NCBI GenBank assembly: GCA_050943595.1
Contig: JBMNPM010000002.1
Location: forward strand, 124,001-188,000
DNA: 64,000 bases
From: JAXGXJ01 sp050943595
GTDB taxonomy: Bacteria > Actinomycetota > Thermoleophilia > RBG-16-64-13
Direction: 5' to 3'
Both the position numbers and the translations under genes were made by a program. The notes under the pieces are model-generated. The model made no database searches. It saw only the letters and a program-made list of their open reading frames with translations, and had not been told where the DNA came from. Shown here in pieces: positions 1 through 9,206 of the stretch (position 1 is the stretch's first letter; each line of letters opens with the position of its first letter).

Positions 1-74
1 GGCAGCCGACCCAGCGTGGCCATGCAGCCCTGGTGATGAGCCGCCTTCCTACACCTACCGCGCTTCCAGCGCTC

Positions 75-2174
75 CTAGCAGGCCACCTCGGCAGCTCCGC
101 CCGCGCCGCAGGTCGTGCTCATATCCTCGCGCCGGTTGGCACCTTCGGTCCGGCCTGCGTCCTTGACGGCCCGTGCCGAGTCTGCCTCGTCGAGACAGAT
201 GACGTCGGATTCCTGAGAAGTACGACATCCCGGGAAGATACCCGTGTCGTGGAGCTCAAAGGGCACGTAGGTAGGTACGAGAGTCTGGAAGGCGGCGACC
301 ATAGTATCGCGGTCTGGGTTACTGCGCGCCAGTTCGACCAGCCGTTCCAGCTTCACGAAGAAATCCTCCGCCGCCAGGCCTTCTCTGTCCGTGCACCCCA
401 CGTCACCATCTGAATCCGACACGGAACGCACGAAGTCGATCATGGGGTGACTCGTGGGAACCACGTGTTCGTGCAGACCCACCAACCTCTCCTCGAGCCT
501 CTCGCCCGGACGTAGTCCGGTGAACTGGATCTCAATGTCGCTTGACCGACCGTTGGCGACGAAGTGGATCATCTTCTTGGCGATCTCGAGAATGCTCACT
601 GGCTCGCCCATCTCCAAGACGAACACGCCGTCCCTGCTGTCGCTGTGCGTGGACAGGGCGGCCGCCTGGAGCACCAACTGCACGGCTTCCGAGATGGACA
701 TGAAGTACCGCGTCATGTTTTTGTCGGTGACCGTAACAGGGCCGCCGTTGGCTATCTGCTTCTGGAAGATAGGCAGCATGCTCCCTCGACTCCCCAGCAC
801 GTTCCCAAAACGGACCGAAGAGAAGTGGCAATCGGGATTCTCCCGCCCCACATGCTGCACGACCATCTCCGCCACCCGCTTGCTGGCGCCCATGATACTA
901 ATGGGGTCGACTGCCTTGTCGGTAGAGATGTTGACCAGGCGCTCCACCCCCACAACAGCGGAGGCCTGCGCGACGGCCAACGTCCCCAGAACGTTATTGA
1001 ACACGGCCTCGTCCGGACAGATCTCCATAAACGGGACATGTTTGAAGGCGGCCGCGTGAAATACCACGTGCGGCCGATGCTCCTGAAAGACCAACTGGAG
1101 CTTCTCCATGTGCTGGATGTGAGTCGTGACCACCTCATAGTCAATAAAGCCACAGGCCCGTAGTTCTTCATGCAACGCGTAGAGACCCGACTCGTCCCGG
1201 TCGACCAATATGAGGTTCTCGGGAGCGAAAGAGGCTATCTGACGGCACAACTCCGACCCGATGGAGCCCGCAGCACCGGTCACCAGCACACGTCGCCCCT
1301 TGAGATATCCGGCGATGGCAGCCAGGTCGGTCTGTACCGGGGAGCGTCCCAGGATATCTTCTATCTTGAGTTCACGCACGTCGGCCATGCTCACCCGCCC
1401 CCCGACGAGATCCGAGACCGGGGGCAGCGTCCTCACCGGCAATTGCGTCTTCTTCAGCCGCGCGTAGATGTTCTCCATCTGCGCAGCGTCGGCGGAAGGG
1501 ATGGTGATGATAAATTCTTCCACATCGTACTCTTCAGCCACTTGAGAGGCATCCGCGATGGCACCCAAGACCGGGTGCTTCGATATGCGCATGCCACGCA
1601 GCTGAGGATTGTCGTCCAACAGGCCCACTATCGTAACGCCGGCTTCCGATGTACCGTCTACCTGGCGGGCGAGGATATTGGCCGCCTCACCCGCCCCCAC
1701 CAGGACGACGCGCTTGCCGTCACTGATCTGCTTGAGGCTCCGCGTCTGGAAAACGCGGCTGTAGAAGCGAACTGCCAGCATAGCCGCACCCGCGGCGGCA
1801 CCCCCGACGAGCACCACAGAGGGAGGTACAAGGCGCTGCCCGCCACTGAGCCAGGCCGCATCCAGCAGCAGGAGAAGTATGACGGAGACTATCGTCGCCC
1901 TCACGATCCATACGGCCTGTGGTAGACCCACGTAGCGGTTGACAATGGAGTACACACGGAAGACCGCATTCAGACAGAGATGCAGAACTATGGCTGCCAC
2001 CATGAAGATAATGAAGTGGGTCGAGTCTACATACATGCCCAGAGATGGAGCCCCCTGGGAGTAGAAGAGAAGGATGAGGTAGTAGGCAAGGAAGACAAGC
2101 ACCAGATCGATGCCCGCAGCCAACAGACGGCGTCTGGTAATCCAGCCGTTAATATGACGTCTTAGCTTCTTCAA
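75..2174 (-). CDS. CapD/PglF-type membrane nucleotide-sugar 4,6-dehydratase
   Basis: Predicted polysaccharide biosynthesis enzyme that dehydrates a UDP-HexNAc, probably UDP-GlcNAc, to a 4-keto-6-deoxy sugar at the membrane. About four membrane helices lie in residues 20-138. A first nucleotide-binding fold follows (VLVGAGEAANILAR, about 158-170), then the catalytic Rossmann domain starting near residue 290 with VTGAAGSIGSE. The region ISTDKAVDPISIMGASKR has Met where classical SDR enzymes have Tyr, which is normal for the CapD/PglF/WbpM family. The 699-residue length is slightly long; the last 70 or so residues are low-complexity and not family-like. The chosen start is TTG with a weak G-rich upstream stretch, so it is uncertain. 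It is the last gene of the left polysaccharide locus. Confidence 0.88.
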   Translation of the reverse strand: MKKLRRHINGWITRRRLLAAGIDLVLVFLAYYLILLFYSQGAPSLGMYVDSTHFIIFMVAAIVLHLCLNAVFRVYSIVNRYVGLPQAVWIVRATIVSVILLLLLDAAWLSGGQRLVPPSVVLVGGAAAGAAMLAVRFYSRVFQTRSLKQISDGKRVVLVGAGEAANILARQVDGTSEAGVTIVGLLDDNPQLRGMRISKHPVLGAIADASQVAEEYDVEEFIITIPSADAAQMENIYARLKKTQLPVRTLPPVSDLVGGRVSMADVRELKIEDILGRSPVQTDLAAIAGYLKGRRVLVTGAAGSIGSELCRQIASFAPENLILVDRDESGLYALHEELRACGFIDYEVVTTHIQHMEKLQLVFQEHRPHVVFHAAAFKHVPFMEICPDEAVFNNVLGTLAVAQASAVVGVERLVNISTDKAVDPISIMGASKRVAEMVVQHVGRENPDCHFSSVRFGNVLGSRGSMLPIFQKQIANGGPVTVTDKNMTRYFMSISEAVQLVLQAAALSTHSDSRDGVFVLEMGEPVSILEIAKKMIHFVANGRSSDIEIQFTGLRPGERLEERLVGLHEHVVPTSHPMIDFVRSVSDSDGDVGCTDREGLAAEDFFVKLERLVELARSNPDRDTMVAAFQTLVPTYVPFELHDTGIFPGCRTSQESDVICLDEADSARAVKDAGRTEGANRREDMSTTCGAGGAAEVAC

Positions 2175-2953
2175 GGAAGTACGCCCCCCATAAGGCTTTG
2201 TGCTGTCGACCTCGTACGATCACCTACTAAGGGGGGACGTCGTGCTTCGACCTTCATCGTGCTCCCCCCAAGAGCAACGCCAACGTTCCCGGCTACACAG
2301 CACGGCCGGCCTTTCGGATCGACATTGCCACATACCCCTTTAGAGAGCCGAAGCGCTATCGACATCCGGCGCCCCGCATCGGCCCAATGAGATGTTCCCA
2401 TATTTGCCCACTCATTACGCCTTCGCGACCGGCCGAGTCGTATACCCGTACGGGTAGCGTAGCCCACCGGCACAAGCCGCGCAATACCGCTTCTCGGTAG
2501 AAATACTCGCATACAGCACGCCCTCCTGGTACACACTTCTCGGCCCGCCCTGTTGCTTCGCACGTGTTCCGTGCAGACGGCTACTTACTCCATAAATATC
2601 GGCAGATCAGTCGCAAAGTTTACGGTTTGTCGCAGGCACTGATCCAGCGTGCGTAGAGGCCGTGCGTAAAAGCCAATAGCAAGTATATACGTAGGAATAC
2701 GGCCGGTCGGAAGGGACGTAGATCGGATGTGTATGTGGAGATGAACCAAAGGAAAAAACCGGCGATCGTACATGTCGTTATGCGAACGTTTTGCACATAC
2801 AGAGCATTATGAGACAGGACAAGGCTCTACGCTCTCAAGACCTTCAGGAGGTGGGGCACCATCGACGAAGAGGAGTTCGAGTGGGAGAATATTGGCACGA
2901 TGGTCTGTCCTTGTTAGGAGAAGGGAACACAGGCGAGCACACACAGTAGGTAG
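2175..2953. other. Long gap without a convincing gene
   Basis: About 780 bases between galE and the CapD-type gene. Open frames here have no recognisable motifs and poor starts. On the plus strand, around 2806-2915, one frame reads RLYALKTFRRWGTIDEEEFE, which looks protein-like but I cannot assign it; it may be a fragment of a lost gene. A perfect 14-bp palindrome sits at 2443-2456. The promoter of the CapD-type gene would have to lie here if it is not co-transcribed with galE. Confidence 0.5.
2443..2456. promoter_or_regulatory. Perfect 14-bp palindrome, possible operator
   Basis: TACCCGTACGGGTA reads the same on both strands. It lies about 270 bases upstream of the CapD-type gene start in a non-coding gap. 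A dimeric regulator could bind it, but no partner regulator is visible nearby, so this is only a candidate. Confidence 0.25.
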
Positions 2954-3943
2954 CTAGGTGGAACGCCCCCACGAGCCCATCCGCCCCCGGTACCACTCCC
3001 ACGCATCGCGCACCATCTGCCTCAGATCGTCCCTCTGTGGTCGCCAGCCCAATACCTTGGCCGCCCGCGAGCCTGAGGCGATAAGCACTGCCGGATCGCC
3101 CGGCCGCCGGGGTCCCAACATGATATCGACCTCACGGCCCGTGACTTCGGCGCAGGTACGCACCACCTCTAGGTTGGAATAGCCTCGGCCGTTGCCCAGG
3201 TTGAAGACTGCACTCTCTCCACCCCGTCCTACCCATTCCAAGCCCAGACGATGAGCCTCGGCCAGGTCGAGCACGTGGATGTAGTCGCGTACGCAGGTGC
3301 CGTCGGGCGTGGGATAGTCGCTGCCGTAGACCTCAAACTGAGTCTTGCCCACGACCATGGCCTGAAGGATGCGAGGGATGATGTGCGTCTCGGGATCGTG
3401 GGCCTCCCCCACCTCACCGCCGGGCCAGGCCCCGGCTACGTTGAAGTAGCGAAAGCGTACACTTCGCAGGCCATGGATTCGATCGTACCAGTCGAGCATC
3501 TGTTCAAACATGAGTTTGGATGCTCCATAGGCATTCACGGGAAGAAGGCGCGCATCTTCCGGGATGGGAACGATCTCGGGCTCGCCATACACAGCCGCGG
3601 TAGATGAGAATACCAGCGCGTGCACACCATGGCGCACCATGGCCTCCAGCATGACCAAGGGGGCAGCTACATTGTTCTGGAAGTAGCGGCCAGGATACTG
3701 CTGCGACTCGGCCACCTCGATGTAGCCGGCCAAGTGCATAACGGCATCAATGCCCGGCAGCACACGGTCGAGCACCTCAGCGTCGCCCACGCTGCCGACC
3801 ACCAGCGTGGCCCGGGGGTCAACCGCGTTCTCGTGGCCGTTCTCCAGGGTGTCGAGCACGGTTACCTGATGGCCCGCATCTAAGAGGAGCCGGGTGGTGA
3901 TGGCACCGATGTAGCCGGCACCGCCGGTGGCCAGGAGGTTCAT
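2954..3943 (-). CDS. galE: UDP-glucose 4-epimerase
   Basis: Interconverts UDP-glucose and UDP-galactose (or the GlcNAc pair) in the cytoplasm, supplying sugars for the polymer. The protein has 329 residues, the usual length. The NAD-binding motif TGGAGYIG is at residues 7-14. The catalytic Ser of SSTAAVYGEP (about 122) and the YGASK Tyr/Lys pair (about 148-152) are present, and DGTCVRDYIHVLDLAEAH, a GalE hallmark, follows. The start is ATG at 3943; no strong Shine-Dalgarno sequence is visible. Decayed transposase sequence lies directly upstream, so it may have its own promoter. Confidence 0.93.
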   Translation of the reverse strand: MNLLATGGAGYIGAITTRLLLDAGHQVTVLDTLENGHENAVDPRATLVVGSVGDAEVLDRVLPGIDAVMHLAGYIEVAESQQYPGRYFQNNVAAPLVMLEAMVRHGVHALVFSSTAAVYGEPEIVPIPEDARLLPVNAYGASKLMFEQMLDWYDRIHGLRSVRFRYFNVAGAWPGGEVGEAHDPETHIIPRILQAMVVGKTQFEVYGSDYPTPDGTCVRDYIHVLDLAEAHRLGLEWVGRGGESAVFNLGNGRGYSNLEVVRTCAEVTGREVDIMLGPRRPGDPAVLIASGSRAAKVLGWRPQRDDLRQMVRDAWEWYRGRMGSWGRST

Positions 3944-3955
3944 GAGATCATCAAA

Positions 3956-4138
3956 TCAATTCGAGGAAGGCTTTCCTGAAATCCGCCAACACCTCATCGC
4001 GATGGAGATGTCCCAACAGATTTCGACAACACTTCGGTCACCGCGCCTGATGAGCGCGACGACCTCGGGCTTGAACTCCGGGGTGAATTTCGCCCCTCCC
4101 GCATTTGAACTTCCTTCGTAAGATGACAATCTTCTCAT
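3956..4138 (-). pseudogene. Transposase orfA-like fragment
   Basis: The frame contains KFTPEFKPEVVALIRRGDRS followed by VVEIC, which matches the helix-turn-helix start of IS3-type OrfA proteins. The matching upstream part, MTKTPDEKIVILRRKFKCG, sits in a different frame, and the sequence runs out after about 30 recognisable residues. It is a decayed end of an insertion sequence between galE and the next glycosyltransferase gene. No matching OrfB or inverted repeats were found. Confidence 0.6.
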
Positions 4139-4150
4139 CGGGAGTTTTGG

Positions 4151-4414
4151 TCATACGCATGTATCGTCGCCAGGTAGCGGCTCTCCGAGCACTTCCTCTA
4201 CCACATGACAGAGCAGCGCCTCTTCCAGGACTTTCATCATTGCTTCACCCCCGCGCGTAGCAGCAACAAGCAAGCACTGGAGCAATTCATCGCGCTCCTC
4301 GGACGAGAGGGTCACGTATAGCCGCTGGAGCTCTCCTAGATTAGGCCCTGTATACACCTGCAAGCTCGCTCCCAGATAATGGCATCGCAAGTCCAGTATC
4401 CATCCAACAGGCAC
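4151..4414 (-). CDS. Small hypothetical protein
   Basis: Up to 87 residues. The segment RLYVTLSSEERDELLQCLLV and the following Glu/Leu-rich stretch look like a helical domain, so it may be a real small protein or the tail of a decayed gene. I do not recognise the family. It sits between a transposase fragment and a non-coding stretch. The start is uncertain; a TTG or GTG about 20 residues further in is equally possible. Confidence 0.3.
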   Translation of the reverse strand: MPVGWILDLRCHYLGASLQVYTGPNLGELQRLYVTLSSEERDELLQCLLVAATRGGEAMMKVLEEALLCHVVEEVLGEPLPGDDTCV

Positions 4415-4721
4415 TGGCCAAGTCTACTATCAAGATTCATGTGGATATCGATAGACCGTAGGGTGTAACAAGGAAGACCACCAGCGTAAGTAGAGCTCCT
4501 TTCAAAGACACTCTCGGGCGCCAGTGACAATCAAAGCCATCGATCATCGTCTGGCGCCCTCTAGGTCTTCACCCACAAGCAAGGTCTACCACGCCTGGAA
4601 CTTCATGGGGACCCTCTCCTCTCTGTTCGGCCTAGACACGCACCATCACGGTAGCACGTCATCCCCAAGTCATGGAGCCCCTCCAGGATGTCATTCCCTG
4701 CAACAGACGCCACTCCAGGAG

Positions 4722-5948
4722 CTAAGCCTGGCCCACTAAGTCCTCAAGCGCCTGTTCGAAACGAGCCATGATGGTGTCGAAAGCCAGATGCTCCTCGGCG
4801 TACGCACGCGCCGCAGCACCCAGTCGAATCCTCAATTCCTCGTCAGCGGCCAACTGCGTGACGGCACGGGCAAGCGCCTCCGCATCGCCAGGCGGCACAA
4901 CCAAGCCGCGACCCTGAACCACGCACTCAATCTCCGTTCCTTCCGCACACGTGGCTACCACGGGGCGGCCGCTGGCGAGCATGCCCGCCAATTTGGAGGG
5001 CATGACCAGATCGGCAGCATTGGATTGCTGGGGAAGTAGATGTATATCAGCCGTTGCCAGCAACTTGCCAAAGTGCTCCAGCGGCTGCAAATCGAGGAAG
5101 CGCACGTTCACAAGCCCCTCGCACTGCCGCTCAAGATTAGCCCGCTCCGGCCCGTTGCCACACAACACAAAGACCAGCGAAGTATTCCCGCTCAATTGTT
5201 GCGCCGCTCGACCAATGAGTTCCAAACCCTGCTTTGTGCCCATGGTGCCCGAATAGAGGACGATGATCGCGTCGGTTGCGATACCAAGCCCATCCCGGTA
5301 CACGCCGGAGTCTTGTGAGCAGACCAAACGCTTAGCGTCCACCCAGTTGGGGACAAGCATCAAGCGCTCCTTCGCCACCCCCTTCGTCCGTGCACGATCC
5401 AGCATCTTTTCGGAAATCGTCGACACCCGTTCGAACCGCCTCATCAGCCAGTTCTCCCAGGCAGCCACAGCCCACCTAATGACGCCCCCTTTGAGAAGTC
5501 CCAGCTCGAAAGCGGCGTCCAACTCGTAGTCCTGAATGTGTAGCCAGGCTTTCGCCCCACACAGACGCGCGACAAGCCAAGCCGAGGGCGCGCAGAACAG
5601 CGCCGGTTCGACCACCCAGACCACATCAGGCCTCCACAACGCATGGCGCAGCATCACTGGGAAGCTGGTGGTCACGAAACTGGCCAGGTGCACCAGTCGC
5701 CTGAGACCCCCCGGCTTGTCCGGAACCCAGAGAGGACAGCGCCATATGTGGGCACCCCACCACCTCTCAACCGTATAACATCTACTGCGATAGCCATCGC
5801 CGATTTTCCATTCTGGATAGTACGGAGGGGCAGTTACTACCCGCACCTCATGACCGCGGGCTGCGAGCCACTCAGCCATCTCACCCGTGTACTTGCCGAC
5901 GCCGGTGAGTTCAGGCGCGAAGTTTATGCCGTGGAGAAGAATCTTCAC
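4722..5948 (-). CDS. WcaI-like glycosyltransferase (GT4)
   Basis: Cytoplasmic glycosyltransferase adding a sugar to the lipid-linked repeat unit; closest in pattern to WcaI of the colanic acid pathway. The N-terminus KILLHGINFAPELTGVGKYT is the acceptor-side Rossmann motif. PPYYPEWKI and IQDYELDAAFELGLL are typical of the WcaI group, and the donor-side domain has the PSKLAGMLASGRPVVATC loop. The open frame extends 34 codons upstream, but GTG at 5948 gives the family N-terminus and has GGGAGG upstream. It overlaps the upstream GT2 gene by 38 bases, indicating translational coupling. Confidence 0.85.
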   Translation of the reverse strand: MKILLHGINFAPELTGVGKYTGEMAEWLAARGHEVRVVTAPPYYPEWKIGDGYRSRCYTVERWWGAHIWRCPLWVPDKPGGLRRLVHLASFVTTSFPVMLRHALWRPDVVWVVEPALFCAPSAWLVARLCGAKAWLHIQDYELDAAFELGLLKGGVIRWAVAAWENWLMRRFERVSTISEKMLDRARTKGVAKERLMLVPNWVDAKRLVCSQDSGVYRDGLGIATDAIIVLYSGTMGTKQGLELIGRAAQQLSGNTSLVFVLCGNGPERANLERQCEGLVNVRFLDLQPLEHFGKLLATADIHLLPQQSNAADLVMPSKLAGMLASGRPVVATCAEGTEIECVVQGRGLVVPPGDAEALARAVTQLAADEELRIRLGAAARAYAEEHLAFDTIMARFEQALEDLVGQA

Positions 5949-6816
5949 CCCGTGGCCAGCCTCCCTGTCGCTCAAGCTCACGGGTCTTGAGAACAATGAA
6001 GTGCTCATAGATAGCCTGCAGAGTGGCGTAGGTAAGTCCAGCCCGCCCATCTAGAAAGCCCCGTTTGCCCACGTAGAGAATCAAGAACCTCAGCAGAGGC
6101 CGCAGAGGCATACGATAGAACACCTCTTTCTGGTGATAGCGGCGCTCGTGGAAGTCAGAGCCGGTAAGAGCCTTCGTGAGGCTGACAAACCCACAGGAGC
6201 TGCGTTTCTTGATAATCTCCTGGGCCTCAAGCGTACTATAGTGATTATGCTTGCCGATCCACTCCGCAAATCCCTTGCTGAACGGGTAGTGGTCAAAGTA
6301 GCCTTGCAACTCACCAGTGGACCCGTGCACAACAGTGATTGGGTTGATAAGTCGCTCATAATGAATTTGGTCAGGCCGAAAGAGACGCAGATAGTAGGGT
6401 GTAGCCTGGACATGCCTGAGCCATCGCCCTAGCAGGAAATCACGACGGCGAATACGATAAGCGGAGTGTGAACCGGCTTTGATAACTTCGTTGATTTCCG
6501 CCGCCAATGCCGGATTGGAACGCTCGTCGGCATCGAGTTGCAGTACCCAAGGATGGGCAAAAGGTATGTTCTGCAATCCCCAGTTACGATGTGCAGCTTC
6601 GTCACCCCCGAAAGCAATGCCGCCCTCATAACCCTTCTGGGTGATCTTCGCCCCATACTGCTGGGCGATGGCAACCGTAGAATCCGTGCTCATCGTGTCA
6701 TACACATGGATATCATCCGACCATGAAACGCTTTCCAGACAGGCAGGAAGGTTCTGCTCTTCGTCCTTCGTGAGGATGAGAATAGATACGGATACGGACG
6801 AACTCATACTCACCAC
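5911..6816 (-). CDS. WaaE-like family 2 glycosyltransferase
   Basis: GT-A fold glycosyltransferase. The start region SVSILILTKDEEQNLPACLE is the nucleotide-binding strand. The metal-binding DxD occurs in VLQLDADERSNPAL, as in the WaaE/KdtX subgroup, and the C-terminal half has basic and hydrophobic segments (RPLLRFLILYVGKRGFLDG) suited to membrane association. The GTG start at 6816 overlaps the stop of the methyltransferase gene as TAGTG, with GGGGAGG upstream; ATG at 6807 is the alternative. Acceptor and donor cannot be told from sequence. Confidence 0.85.
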   Translation of the reverse strand: MVSMSSSVSVSILILTKDEEQNLPACLESVSWSDDIHVYDTMSTDSTVAIAQQYGAKITQKGYEGGIAFGGDEAAHRNWGLQNIPFAHPWVLQLDADERSNPALAAEINEVIKAGSHSAYRIRRRDFLLGRWLRHVQATPYYLRLFRPDQIHYERLINPITVVHGSTGELQGYFDHYPFSKGFAEWIGKHNHYSTLEAQEIIKKRSSCGFVSLTKALTGSDFHERRYHQKEVFYRMPLRPLLRFLILYVGKRGFLDGRAGLTYATLQAIYEHFIVLKTRELERQGGWPRGEDSSPRHKLRA

Positions 6817-7466
6817 TACATGGCCCTCCCCACTATAATCATGCTCTTCCACAACCATGGAACGCGGCCCACACCATAAAACGCAACCACAGAAAATCCG
6901 GTCTGCTCAAGCAAATAACTAAGCGTCCTTCGGCTCCAGAATTTAATATGACCTCCATGCCACAGCGGTGTATGATGCGAATCCCATTTCCCAAAGATAG
7001 ACAACGCCAGATTCTTCAGATAGCCATGGTAAGGTGTAGAGACAATGAGATAGCCCCCATCATTGAGGAGCTCCCTTGCGAATATTGGCAGAAGATGCGG
7101 AGAATATAGATGCTCAACAACTTCAGTGGAAACCACAGCATCGAAAGCTCCACCCTCGGCTTTGAGCACAATCTGGGCATCATCTTGGACTCCGAGGTTG
7201 TGGAAACTTATTCCCGGATATTGCTTACGACTTATTTCAACACCCTCCCCATCAGGCTCGACTCCCACCACATCCCACCCGGCGTCATACAAGTTGCCCG
7301 CAAGAGATCCGTTGCCTGAACCTAAATCGCAGACTCGCTGCACCCCCAACGCGCGAAGGATTTCGATAACTTTCGGTTGGACATAGCTGCACGAGTCGGG
7401 TTCAAGCGCCGATTCCCAGCCATACTGATTGGAATCAATATTCGTGGAGTCAGCCGGTGCACTCAC
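6816..7466 (-). CDS. Class I SAM-dependent methyltransferase
   Basis: Small-molecule or sugar methyltransferase of the Methyltransf_23/UbiG-like group, 216 residues. Motif I is VCDLGSGNGSLAGNLYDAGW (about 45-64), the acidic residue binding the SAM ribose is in VVGVEPDG, and FDAVVSTEVVEHLYSP is motif II. The GTG start overlaps the upstream stop as GTGA, so it is coupled to the acetyltransferase gene. Within this operon it may methylate the polymer or a sugar precursor; the substrate is not inferable. Confidence 0.82.
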   Translation of the reverse strand: MSAPADSTNIDSNQYGWESALEPDSCSYVQPKVIEILRALGVQRVCDLGSGNGSLAGNLYDAGWDVVGVEPDGEGVEISRKQYPGISFHNLGVQDDAQIVLKAEGGAFDAVVSTEVVEHLYSPHLLPIFARELLNDGGYLIVSTPYHGYLKNLALSIFGKWDSHHTPLWHGGHIKFWSRRTLSYLLEQTGFSVVAFYGVGRVPWLWKSMIIVGRAM

Positions 7467-8035
7467 TGCACACCGTCCACTCGATGGGTCTCCTGCCTAG
7501 GCCCTACCTCAACACAAGGATTGCCCGCATACACTGTCCAGGGTGTTGGTAAACTCTTGACGACCACCGATCTTGCTCCAACCACCGCACCCTCAGGAAT
7601 CACGACTCCTGGGTGGATGAATGCCTCAGCGCATATCCACGCTCGCGCGCCAATCTCAATTGGCTTAACTACAAGCTGAAAGTTGGCGCTGTTGTAGTCG
7701 TGTGTACCTCCGCAGAGATGGGCGCCTTGAGAAATCACGGCATAGTCACCGATCACAATTCGATCCATGCTATAAAGGATGGCCCCGTCGGCAACACCAA
7801 CGTGTGCACCAAGCTCCAGATTCCATGGAGCCCAAACCCTGGCCGCAGGATAGACATGGCAGCCCTTGCCCAACCGGGCGCCAAACAGGCGGAGCAGGAA
7901 GGAGCGCCAGCCATGACAATGCCGCGGACTGGGTCGGAACCCCACGATGTACAGAAGATTCCATAATTGTCGGCGCAGGCGGTGGCCGAACCCGAAGCAC
8001 GGCTCGGTGAATGGATCATTACCCTCGATGACCAC
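7463..8035 (-). CDS. WcaF-like hexapeptide-repeat O-acetyltransferase
   Basis: Trimeric left-handed beta-helix acyltransferase expected to acetylate a sugar of the polymer using acetyl-CoA. Imperfect hexapeptide repeats run from about residue 55 (LGKGCHVYPAARVW) to the C-terminus (VIPEGAVVGARSVVVKS). The catalytic His lies in GGTHDYNSANFQL, as in WcaF and related enzymes. 190 residues, usual length. The GTG start forms TAGTG with the stop of the upstream glycosyltransferase gene, the same coupling seen at 6816. Confidence 0.85.
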   Translation of the reverse strand: MVIEGNDPFTEPCFGFGHRLRRQLWNLLYIVGFRPSPRHCHGWRSFLLRLFGARLGKGCHVYPAARVWAPWNLELGAHVGVADGAILYSMDRIVIGDYAVISQGAHLCGGTHDYNSANFQLVVKPIEIGARAWICAEAFIHPGVVIPEGAVVGARSVVVKSLPTPWTVYAGNPCVEVGPRQETHRVDGVQ

Positions 8036-9177
8036 TAGATGTTCTCCTGGATAATTTCCACCAGCCGCTCCGCCGCCCGTTGAATATGAAACCGGGACAA
8101 GAAACAGTTCTGGGCTCGTAGGGACATCTCCACATAGTCGTCAGCATCCATCGCCAGCCAACGCCGCAGATTCCTGGCAGTGCCGTCGACAGTGTCCTCG
8201 TCAACAAACCCGGCACTGTCCATCTCAATCTCTCGCCATATGTTAACCTTGTTGCTGATCAGCACGGGCTTGCCGCATGCGAGCGCCTCAGCGACCACGA
8301 TGCCGAAGTTCTCCTGATGAGACGGCAGGCAGAACACCTCTGCAGCTCGGAATGCAGCCCACTTCATGTCATCTTGCAGCATGCCAGGCCAGGTTACTCG
8401 TTCGCCGATGCCCAACCGCTGAGCCTGCGCCTGCAACGAAGCCGACCAACCGGTCTGGTCCGGACCCGCCATCACAAGGTGTAGGCGCTCATCAGCGGTG
8501 GCCACCTGAGCAAAAGCGTCGAGCAATAGGTCGCAGCCCTTTTTCTCATGAATCCGGCTCAGGAAAAGGATGATCCGTTTACCCCACAAGTGAGGATGAG
8601 CCCCCAGAAAAGCTGCCACTCCTACATCTGGTGGTAGAGCAGTACCATAGCTCGTCACGGCTTCGCTTGCTTTGTAGAGCCAAAACGACCTACGAGCGAG
8701 TTGGCGTTCTTCCTCGCAAGTGAATATAACTGCTCGTGCGTCTCGCAGTACACGGTAGTCTGCCCAAGGCCAGTACAGCCACTTCTTGAGATGCTTAACA
8801 GGGTACTTCTCTTTGAACCACGGATCCAGCATACCGTGGGTGAACACAAAGTATGGTGTATCCGCCTTGCGAAGAGCGAGCCAGGCAGCAAAAGCATGAT
8901 ACTGCCAGATGCCGTGGACAATCACCGCATCGTAGTAACCCATGTTATTGCGAAGCCATGGCAGTAGCTTGGGCGCATACCCGTATTTCGTCTTACCTGG
9001 CCCAAGCAAGTGAGCAGGCGGCCAGCCACAAGCCACCCAGGCAACGGCTGGTGGATCGCATGAGGCTATCTCAATCTGAACACCCATATCCCGCAAGATC
9101 GGGTGTCGCTGCAAGATTGCCTCAATCGGGCCGCCTCCTTGCGGATTCGTCGATGAAATCAGGTGGAGAAACCTCAA
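8035..9177 (-). CDS. Family 4 glycosyltransferase
   Basis: Retaining GT-B glycosyltransferase. The protein begins LRFLHLISSTNPQGGGPIE, a standard GT4 N-terminus, and the donor site ENFGIVVAEALACGKPVLIS has the conserved E-x7-E. The frame stays open to 9210, but that longer start lies inside the inverted repeat of the insertion sequence at 9192-10487. TTG at 9177 with AGGA eight bases upstream is the better start and matches the family N-terminus. The IS ends 14 bases before it, so transcription must now cross the IS or start from within it. Confidence 0.85.
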   Translation of the reverse strand: MRFLHLISSTNPQGGGPIEAILQRHPILRDMGVQIEIASCDPPAVAWVACGWPPAHLLGPGKTKYGYAPKLLPWLRNNMGYYDAVIVHGIWQYHAFAAWLALRKADTPYFVFTHGMLDPWFKEKYPVKHLKKWLYWPWADYRVLRDARAVIFTCEEERQLARRSFWLYKASEAVTSYGTALPPDVGVAAFLGAHPHLWGKRIILFLSRIHEKKGCDLLLDAFAQVATADERLHLVMAGPDQTGWSASLQAQAQRLGIGERVTWPGMLQDDMKWAAFRAAEVFCLPSHQENFGIVVAEALACGKPVLISNKVNIWREIEMDSAGFVDEDTVDGTARNLRRWLAMDADDYVEMSLRAQNCFLSRFHIQRAAERLVEIIQENI

Positions 9178-9206
9178 GCCTGCCGTCCTGATGAACCGCC
9201 CCGGCT

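Noticed and set aside
2171..2563. 130-codon minus-strand frame upstream of the CapD-type gene
   Set aside because: Arg-rich, motif-free and without a ribosome binding site; treated as non-coding.
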